DNA of 10,433 bases from Robiginitomaculum sp. (GTDB lineage: Bacteria; Pseudomonadota; Alphaproteobacteria; Caulobacterales; Maricaulaceae), in assembly GCA_002733485.1 (NCBI GenBank), contig NVVU01000019.1, forward strand, positions 28,168 to 38,600. The letters run 5' to 3'. Each line of letters opens with the position of its first letter. Within the stretch, counting starts at the first letter, position 1. The notes under the pieces are model-generated. The model saw only the letters and a program-made list of their open reading frames with translations. It was not told the origin of the DNA and made no database searches. Position numbers and translations under genes: made by a program. Of this stretch, positions 6,307 through 10,433 are shown piece after piece.

Positions 6307-7235
6307 TCCAGGTGCTGTTTTGCGCCCCGGCGGCCGATTGGGGGCAATACGAAACCCCCTTGCGCCGCGCACTGGATGAAACCGGGCTGGCATACACCTT
6401 GTCACCCCAATGTGCAGACCCCCAGAACGTGGACTATCTGGTCTATGCGCCCGGCGGGCCGATAAAAGACTTTACGCCCTATAGCCAGGCCAAGGCAGTT
6501 TTGAGCCTCTGGGCCGGGGTGGAACGCATAGTGGGTAATGACACCCTGACCATGCCGCTGGCCCGCATGGTCGATAGCGGTCTTTCTGAAGGCATGCGTG
6601 AATGGGTCATGGGCCATGTCTTGCGCCACCATCTTGGCATGGATCGCCATATTCTTGGCCAGAACGGACAATGGCAAGCCGAGGTGCCACCACTGGCGCG
6701 AAACCGCACCATTGGCATTTTGGGGCTGGGCGCGCTGGGCCAGACCTGCGCCGCCGCTTTGGCAGCCCTGAATTTCAACGTTCTGGGGTGGAGCCGTTCG
6801 CAGAAAACCATAGCCGACATTACCTGTTATAGCGGTGATGATGGACTGAACGAGGTTTTAACACGGACTGAAATTCTGGTTTTATTGCTGCCGCAAACGG
6901 CGCAAACCCGGCATATTATGAATGCAGAAATGCTCGCCAAATTACCCCGGGACGCGGTGATTATCAATCCTGGACGCGGACCTCTGATCGATGATGCGGC
7001 CTTGCTGGCAGCATTGAACAACGGCCATATTGCTCATGCCACCCTGGATGTGTTCGAGGTTGAGCCTCTGCCCGCTGATCACCCATACTGGGCACAGCCC
7101 GGGGTAACGGTGACACCGCATATTGCCTCGCAAACCCGCCCCGATACGGCCAGCGAAATGATTGCGCAGAACATCAGGCGCTGTGAGGACGGCGCGCCTC
7201 TATTGCATCAGGTGGACCGCAAGGCCGGGTATTAA
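6303..7235 (+). CDS. ghrA: GhrA-type glyoxylate/hydroxypyruvate reductase (D-2-hydroxyacid dehydrogenase family)
   Basis: A 310-residue NAD(P)H-dependent D-isomer-specific 2-hydroxyacid dehydrogenase, close in length to E. coli GhrA (312). The cofactor fold has T-I-G-I-L-G-L-G-A-L-G (136-146). The catalytic set is Arg225 in N-P-G-R-G-P, Glu254 in F-E-V-E-P-L-P and His273 in T-P-H-I-A-S. The end, H-Q-V-D-R-K-A-G-Y, matches the GhrA C-terminus (Q-V-D-R-x-x-G-Y). GhrA reduces glyoxylate to glycolate and hydroxypyruvate to glycerate in the cytoplasm; the true substrate here is not proven. I chose the GTG start at 6303: it overlaps the VOC stop as GTGA and gives the family length, whereas the upstream ATG at 6246 would add 19 unrelated residues encoded inside the VOC gene. 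The stop shares TTAA with the stop of the convergent ABC gene. Confidence 0.9.
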   Translation: MIQVLFCAPAADWGQYETPLRRALDETGLAYTLSPQCADPQNVDYLVYAPGGPIKDFTPYSQAKAVLSLWAGVERIVGNDTLTMPLARMVDSGLSEGMREWVMGHVLRHHLGMDRHILGQNGQWQAEVPPLARNRTIGILGLGALGQTCAAALAALNFNVLGWSRSQKTIADITCYSGDDGLNEVLTRTEILVLLLPQTAQTRHIMNAEMLAKLPRDAVIINPGRGPLIDDAALLAALNNGHIAHATLDVFEVEPLPADHPYWAQPGVTVTPHIASQTRPDTASEMIAQNIRRCEDGAPLLHQVDRKAGY

Positions 7236-7945
7236 CTTTCAGGATCGACCTGCTCGTCATCGCTTATCTCACCATATTCAAGAGTGATTTTACGATCGCA
7301 GTTTCTGGAAATAATTTTTGGATTATGAGAAGCCAGAACCAGAATTGATGATTGCTCTGCCAGCTCTGCCGTCCGCTCCGCCGCTTTAACTCTGAAAGCT
7401 GCATCACCGGCACCAATCCATTCATCCAGCAGCAAAATATCATAGCGAAAGGCCGTCGCAATGGCCAAGCCCAACCGCATTCGCATGCCCTGGCTGTAGG
7501 TATGAAACGGCTGGTCCAGATATGGCCCAAGTTCGGTAAAAACTTCAATATCAGGGATCAGGCTGTCGATATCCTTGTGGGACAAGCCAGCAATCATCCC
7601 TTTTATATATATGTTCCGCCGTCCCGTGGCTTCATTACGAAACCCAAGGCTGAGATTAAGCGCATTGCCCACTTTGCCCTCGGTAATGATCCGGCCCTCT
7701 TGTGGTTTGTAAATGCCCGCCAGTACCTTCAGCAAGGTAGATTTTCCGGACCCGTTATGGCCAACCAGCCCTAATCTGTCCCCGTTATTGAGTTCAAAAC
7801 TGACATTGTGCAGCGCGCGCACATAAGTGCGGCCATTGCGTTTGATAATCGCCCCGCCGACTTTGGCAATGGCGGTTTGGGAATCAAGCGGCTTGCCTGT
7901 GTAGGGAAAATACAAGGAAACGCGGTCAGCAATCAGACGAGCCAT
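7232..7945 (-). CDS. ABC transporter ATPase of polysaccharide exporter (Wzt/KpsT type)
   Basis: A 237-residue nucleotide-binding subunit. Walker A G-H-N-G-S-G-K-S-T is at 62-70, the ABC signature Y-S-Q-G-M at 150-154, Walker B I-L-L-L-D-E-W at 169-176 and the switch histidine in A-S-H-N at 205-208. The insertion-rich N-terminus, which carries A-L-H-N-V-S-F-E-L-N-N-G-D-R (44-57), and the K-V-G-N-A-L-N-L-S-L-G-F-R stretch (91-103) are typical of O-antigen/capsule exporters. It powers export of a lipid-linked glycan across the inner membrane together with the permease just upstream. It is short: there is no C-terminal glycan-binding domain of the kind found in long Wzt proteins of the E. coli O9a type, so it resembles KpsT or short Wzt. 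Its ATG follows the permease stop after one base. Base composition is low in places (21 G/C in 60 bases at 7261-7320). Confidence 0.92.
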   Translation of the reverse strand: MARLIADRVSLYFPYTGKPLDSQTAIAKVGGAIIKRNGRTYVRALHNVSFELNNGDRLGLVGHNGSGKSTLLKVLAGIYKPQEGRIITEGKVGNALNLSLGFRNEATGRRNIYIKGMIAGLSHKDIDSLIPDIEVFTELGPYLDQPFHTYSQGMRMRLGLAIATAFRYDILLLDEWIGAGDAAFRVKAAERTAELAEQSSILVLASHNPKIISRNCDRKITLEYGEISDDEQVDPES

Positions 7946-7946
7946 A

Positions 7947-8747
7947 TTACACCCAAAATGCGACCCGGTCGCGCGTTACTGTATACGAAAAAGACGCCGC
8001 AATAATACCAACCAGAGAAATAGAGCCAACAATAATCCAGCTTTGTACCGGGACCGTGCCATGAATCAGCGGATCACGCACAATTTCCAAATAATGTGTA
8101 AACGGATTCCACAAGGCAATGAGCCCACGGGTTGTACCCGGTGTCGGAGTCCAGATGATCGGGGTGGCAAAAAACATAATCCGCATCCCCGTCTGCAAAG
8201 CATACAGAATATCACGAAACCTGGCACATATGGGTGCCAGCAGCGCCGACACCCATATCCCCGTTACGAAATATAACACAAACGCCGGAATGATGGAGAA
8301 AGCGGCACTTGTCAGGGACATTTTGGTAAAGGCCAAAATGATAATGGCGGCAATGGCAACCAGCATAAAATTCAAAAACGAACGAAATACGGCCTGGAGA
8401 ATGTAGATGGCATAGGAAAGGGAGCTGGAAAGCACCCATTGCCGGGACCGCACCAGCGTGGCAGAGCCATCAACCACCAGCATGTTGATGAGTGTCCACA
8501 AGGCAAAACCAATCGTAAGGTATTGCGTAAATGCGGCCATACTCATGGCATTCATAGAGCTAAAAACAAAAGCCTTGATGCCAATAAACAAAAGGAACGT
8601 AGCGGTAACCCACAATATGCCCAAAACACTGCGCCGATAGCGGTCTCGAATATCTTCAAGAGCCAGCTGAACGCCTAGTTTCCAATTCCTGAACCCTTCA
8701 ATCCAGTCATTTGTTGCACAAGCAATCTGGTTCATTGTGAATTCCAT
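7947..8747 (-). CDS. ABC-2 type permease of polysaccharide exporter (Wzm/KpsM type)
   Basis: A 266-residue inner-membrane permease with about six hydrophobic segments (roughly 42-64, 74-93, 113-140, 148-171, 187-205 and 236-257). Family landmarks are R-Y-R-R-S-V-L-G-I-L-W before the first segment (37-46), A-R-F-R-D-I (175-180), and N-P-F-T-H-Y-L-E-I-V-R-D-P-L-I-H-G (214-230). It forms the membrane channel for a glycan exporter with the ATPase encoded next. The ATG at 8747 has no ribosome site; an ATG at 8735 (four residues later) has GGAA seven bases upstream and may be the true start. Hand counts of 28-29 G/C in 60 bases (8281-8340, 8581-8640) are below the nearby mrp gene (41 in 60 at 5401-5460), which hints at transfer. 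No glycosyltransferase gene accompanies the pair in this window. Confidence 0.92.
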   Translation of the reverse strand: MEFTMNQIACATNDWIEGFRNWKLGVQLALEDIRDRYRRSVLGILWVTATFLLFIGIKAFVFSSMNAMSMAAFTQYLTIGFALWTLINMLVVDGSATLVRSRQWVLSSSLSYAIYILQAVFRSFLNFMLVAIAAIIILAFTKMSLTSAAFSIIPAFVLYFVTGIWVSALLAPICARFRDILYALQTGMRIMFFATPIIWTPTPGTTRGLIALWNPFTHYLEIVRDPLIHGTVPVQSWIIVGSISLVGIIAASFSYTVTRDRVAFWV

Positions 8748-8779
8748 CGATCGGGAAAGTAAGGCCGGGCTTTGAACGC

Positions 8780-8797
8780 CTCTGAAGTAAATCAGAG
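8780..8797 (-). repeat. 6-bp stem inverted repeat in the exporter leader
   Basis: CTCTGA (8780-8785) and TCAGAG (8792-8797) are perfect inverted arms around a six-base loop. They lie some 33 bp upstream of the permease ATG, so any exporter mRNA starting further right would carry this hairpin in its 5' leader. It may be a regulatory structure or an operator. The stem is short, so chance is possible. Confidence 0.3.
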
Positions 8798-8944
8798 TCC
8801 AGACCCTAATCTATAAAAACACGAATGCGCTTATATAACCGTAAATATGAAATGGCCAGTTTTCTATAACATGGCAAGCATGCCGTATGCTCGTCTCCAT
8901 GAAGGCCCAGAAACTTTCAGGTGATTGATTTCACGATAAGAGGT

Positions 8945-8965
8945 TTCTTACGCGTTCAGTAAGAA
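8945..8965. repeat. 7-bp perfect inverted repeat (hairpin)
   Basis: TTCTTAC (8945-8951) and GTAAGAA (8959-8965) pair perfectly around the seven-base loop GCGTTCA, with a possible extra G-T pair at 8944/8966. On the plus strand the right arm forms part of AAGAAGG, a ribosome-site-like sequence just before the ATG of a 49-codon open frame at 8971. No T-run follows, so it is not an obvious terminator. It could also be a protein-binding dyad. Confidence 0.4.
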
Positions 8966-9022
8966 GGGCGATGTATTTTCAAGGTCTATCTACGGTGATG
9001 TTTCATTTATCGGATAAGCCCG

Positions 9023-9047
9023 ACAAAAGGCCCCGTGGACCTTTTGT
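9023..9047. repeat. 10-pair inverted repeat, possibly a bidirectional terminator-like hairpin
   Basis: ACAAAAGG (9023-9030) and CCTTTTGT (9040-9047) are perfect arms. Inside them CC/GG pairs add two more base pairs after one C-A mismatch, leaving a three-base loop. The A-run/GC-core/T-run layout is that of a bidirectional intrinsic terminator, but the T-run sits within the arm and is not followed by more T. It lies between two divergent genes, where no terminator is needed, so it may instead end an unannotated small transcript or be a regulatory site. Confidence 0.4.
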
Positions 9048-9082
9048 AAGCAGAACACCGGAAGGGCAATGCAAAAATCAGT

Positions 9083-9109
9083 TTGACTTTCACATTTATC
9101 TTATATACT
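9083..9109 (+). promoter_or_regulatory. sigma-70-like promoter of the membrane-protein/regulator operon
   Basis: TTGACT at 9083-9088 and TATACT at 9104-9109 each match the sigma-70 consensus at five of six positions. The 15-base spacer is short; using TTTGAC (9082-9087) makes it 16. Transcription would start near 9115, about 40 bases before the ATG at 9156. An inverted repeat, ACTTT (9107-9111) with AAAGT (9119-9123), overlies the -10 and probable start, and CTTTGT recurs at 9108-9113 and 9125-9130. These could be operator elements for the regulator of the same operon, which is inference only. Confidence 0.5.
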
Positions 9110-9155
9110 TTGTTTTTTAAAGTTCTTTGTATTATCGAAATTAATGGAGTTTATC

Positions 9156-9773
9156 ATGATTAAGGAAAACGCAAATGACATCGAATACCTGCGCGCCCTG
9201 GCCGAGGAAGGACGTCATGCCCCGCTGCTGGGTGGCCGTTTTGCAGTCATGTGGGGCGCATTGGTGGCGGCGGCACTGGTGACACAATGGCTAGTACTCA
9301 CAGGTCAGGCGCCTTTTGGACCCGGTGCCTTGATTTTTGTCTGGTCCGGCGTGGGCATACTTGGCTGGTTAGGCTCGGCAGTATTGGGCCGCTCACTTAA
9401 AAGTAAACCCGGCGTCGGCTCCATTGGCAACCGTGCCGAAAGTGCGGTGTGGTCGGCGGGCGGTTTTGCCATATTTGTCTATGTGCTGGCGGTGATCGCC
9501 GCCGTATATATTGGCAAAACCGACTATCAGATTTTTAACACCATCATGATGGTGGCATTTAGCATTTACGGCATTTGCTATTTCACCACCGGCGGGCTTT
9601 CAGGCAATCGCAGCATGTATTTAATTGGCGCCCTTTGCTTTGTTGCCGCCATTGTCAATGGTGCGCTGATCAATCAGCCAATTGCCTATCTGGTTGACGC
9701 CGGTTTTGTGGTGCTGGTCACGGTAATCCCTGGCGCATTGCAAATGCGAGCAGAACCGGCACAAACTGTTTAG
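9156..9773 (+). CDS. six-helix membrane protein of unknown function
   Basis: I do not recognise a characterised family. The 205-residue protein has a short charged cytoplasmic-looking N-terminus with E-Y-L-R-A-L-A-E-E-G-R (10-20), then about six hydrophobic segments (roughly 29-49, 56-78, 99-120, 125-147, 152-172 and 176-196) and a short tail. A basic loop (S-L-K-S-K, 80-84) lies between helices two and three. No enzyme motif is visible. The start at 9156 is chosen because GGAG (9146-9149) lies six bases upstream; the ATG at 9144 overlaps that ribosome site. The stop codon TAG is built into the AGGAGG ribosome site of the next gene, a winged-helix regulator, so the two are one operon. The arrangement suggests the regulator controls or responds to this membrane protein, but no function can be assigned. 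Confidence 0.85.
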   Translation: MIKENANDIEYLRALAEEGRHAPLLGGRFAVMWGALVAAALVTQWLVLTGQAPFGPGALIFVWSGVGILGWLGSAVLGRSLKSKPGVGSIGNRAESAVWSAGGFAIFVYVLAVIAAVYIGKTDYQIFNTIMMVAFSIYGICYFTTGGLSGNRSMYLIGALCFVAAIVNGALINQPIAYLVDAGFVVLVTVIPGALQMRAEPAQTV

Positions 9774-9784
9774 GAGGCAGAGCT

Positions 9785-10087
9785 ATGGAGCCTCAGTTTA
9801 ACACCAATACGCTGGATCCGGTCATCCATGGCCGGGTGCGTTTGGGGATGATGGCCTATCTGGCTTCGGTTAAAAGCGCCAGTTTTGGCGAGCTGAAACA
9901 AAAGCTTGAGGCCTCGGACGGCAATCTCTCCACGCATCTGCGCAAACTGGAGGATGCCGGCTATGTGCAGGTAAACAAGAGCTTTATCGGCCGCAAACCC
10001 CTGACCGTGGTTACGTTAAGCGAAAAGGGCCGCACCGCCTGGATTGGCTATCTTGGCCATATGCAAAGCCTGCTGAACGGGGGTTAG
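9785..10087 (+). CDS. small winged-helix transcriptional regulator (HTH_34-like)
   Basis: A 100-residue protein that is almost only a winged helix-turn-helix domain, resembling the HTH_34 group related to MarR/ArsR regulators. V-I-H-G-R-V-R-L-G-M-M-A-Y-L (13-26) is the first helix. F-G-E-L-K-Q-K-L-E (34-42) is followed by the recognition helix D-G-N-L-S-T-H-L-R-K-L-E-D-A-G-Y (45-60). The wing lies around F-I-G-R-K-P-L-T-V-V-T-L-S-E-K-G (67-82). There are no metal-site cysteines and no separate ligand domain. A perfect AGGAGG (9772-9777) overlaps the stop of the membrane-protein gene and lies seven bases before this ATG, so it should be translated efficiently. Such one-domain regulators often act as dimers on their own promoter; the target here is not known. 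It converges on lpd with a 16-bp gap. Confidence 0.9.
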   Translation: MEPQFNTNTLDPVIHGRVRLGMMAYLASVKSASFGELKQKLEASDGNLSTHLRKLEDAGYVQVNKSFIGRKPLTVVTLSEKGRTAWIGYLGHMQSLLNGG

Positions 10088-10103
10088 CACCACAACCCAT
10101 TCC

Positions 10104-10433
10104 CTACATCTGCATGGTCCAGCCTTCGACCCCCATGGCGGCCTGGCGCAAAGCTTCGGACAGCGTCGGGTGCGCATGGCAGGTGCGGGCAATATCTTCG
10201 GAGGCGGCGCGAAATTCCATCGCCAAAGCCGCCTCGCCGATCATTTCCGACACATTCGGCCCCATCATATGCACGCCCAGAATTTCATCGCTGACCGCAT
10301 CGGCCAGCACTTTGACAAAGCCTGCGGTTTGATGATTGGCCCGCGCCCGTGAGTTGGCGGTAAAGGGAAAGGCACCTTTTTTAAAGGCGATGCCCGCGTC
10401 GTTCAGCTCTTCCTCGGTGCGACCAACCCAGGC
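10104..10433 (-). CDS. lpd: dihydrolipoyl dehydrogenase, C-terminal part (cut by window edge)
   Basis: The last 109 residues of an FAD-dependent E3 subunit; the N-terminal FAD/NAD domains lie outside the window. The segment is the dimerisation domain. It begins in A-W-V-G-R-T-E-E-E-L, continues with G-F-V-K-V-L-A-D and I-L-G-V-H-M-M-G-P-N, and carries the active-site block C-H-A-H-P-T-L-S-E, where the second histidine and the glutamate form the catalytic pair that acts across the dimer. E3 reoxidises dihydrolipoamide in 2-oxo acid dehydrogenase complexes and the glycine cleavage system. E-D-I-A-R-T-C-H-A-H-P-T and the M-Q-M end resemble the alphaproteobacterial enzyme. The 3' end converges with the regulator gene. 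Which complex it serves cannot be told from this fragment. Confidence 0.93.
   Translation of the reverse strand, partial: AWVGRTEEELNDAGIAFKKGAFPFTANSRARANHQTAGFVKVLADAVSDEILGVHMMGPNVSEMIGEAALAMEFRAASEDIARTCHAHPTLSEALRQAAMGVEGWTMQM

Larger units (their letters stand above)
8748..9155. other. AT-rich intergenic region between divergent ABC exporter and membrane-protein operons
   Basis: About 400 bp without a convincing gene. It contains three inverted repeats (8780-8797, 8945-8965, 9023-9047) and a promoter candidate at 9083-9109. A 49-codon open frame (8971-9120) and a 25-codon one (8847-8924) are too short and too odd in codon use to call as genes. Promoters for the minus-strand exporter should lie in the left part; TATATA on the minus strand near 8831-8836 is a possible -10 without a good -35. 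No tRNA or known riboswitch was recognised. Confidence 0.7.

Noticed and set aside
8847..8924. 25-codon open frame in the intergenic region
   Set aside because: No ribosome site and no recognisable sequence; short frames like this are expected by chance.
8733..9158. Similar start layouts (ATGGA followed by a second ATG after nine or ten bases) in the permease and membrane-protein genes
   Set aside because: In both cases the first ATG overlaps a GGA ribosome site for the second; coincidence of ribosome-site sequence rather than a shared leader or duplicated element.
10081..10098. GGGTT/AACCC hairpin between the regulator and lpd as a terminator
   Set aside because: Only five base pairs, an eight-base loop and no T-run on either side; too weak to call.

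Overview
The window looks like chromosomal DNA of an alphaproteobacterium, perhaps Rhodospirillales- or Kordiimonadales-like, though the exact order cannot be fixed from sequence alone. The reasons are the gene order miaA < > serB, then degP/hflC/hflK on the minus strand beside mrp, the alphaproteobacterial-type dihydrolipoyl dehydrogenase C-terminus at the right edge, and the tight gene packing. No rRNA, tRNA, CRISPR array, insertion sequence or phage gene was recognised.

Left part (1-4736) is conserved housekeeping DNA. A 5' fragment of miaA (tRNA dimethylallyltransferase, minus strand) is divergent from serB (phosphoserine phosphatase, plus), and the two start regions overlap. serB converges on a minus-strand operon hflK-hflC-degP-like. 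HflK and HflC form the inner-membrane SPFH complex that, in characterised bacteria, associates with the FtsH protease. The Do-family serine protease next to them acts in the periplasm, so the operon reads as an envelope protein quality-control unit.

The centre (4737-7235) is on the plus strand. mrp/apbC encodes a P-loop Fe-S carrier-type ATPase, here without any cysteine. It is followed by a VOC-family (glyoxalase/dioxygenase fold) protein whose stop codon overlaps the GTG start of a GhrA-type glyoxylate/hydroxypyruvate reductase.

The next block (7232-8747, minus) is a two-gene ABC-2 exporter (permease then ATPase) of the O-antigen/capsule Wzm/Wzt (KpsM/KpsT) type. It is visibly more AT-rich than its neighbours and is inserted so tightly that its last stop codon shares TTAA with the ghrA stop. 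No glycosyltransferase is present in the window. A 408-bp AT-rich intergenic region (8748-9155) follows, with three inverted repeats and a good promoter candidate at its right end.

The right part (9156-10433) holds a two-gene plus-strand operon, a six-helix membrane protein of unknown function and a small winged-helix regulator (HTH_34-like). It converges on the C-terminal third of lpd (minus strand, cut by the window edge).

There is no clear-cut new system here. The observations most worth checking are the cysteine-free Mrp, the coupled VOC-GhrA pair, the atypically composed orphan Wzm/Wzt pair, and the structured intergenic region in front of the membrane-protein/regulator operon.
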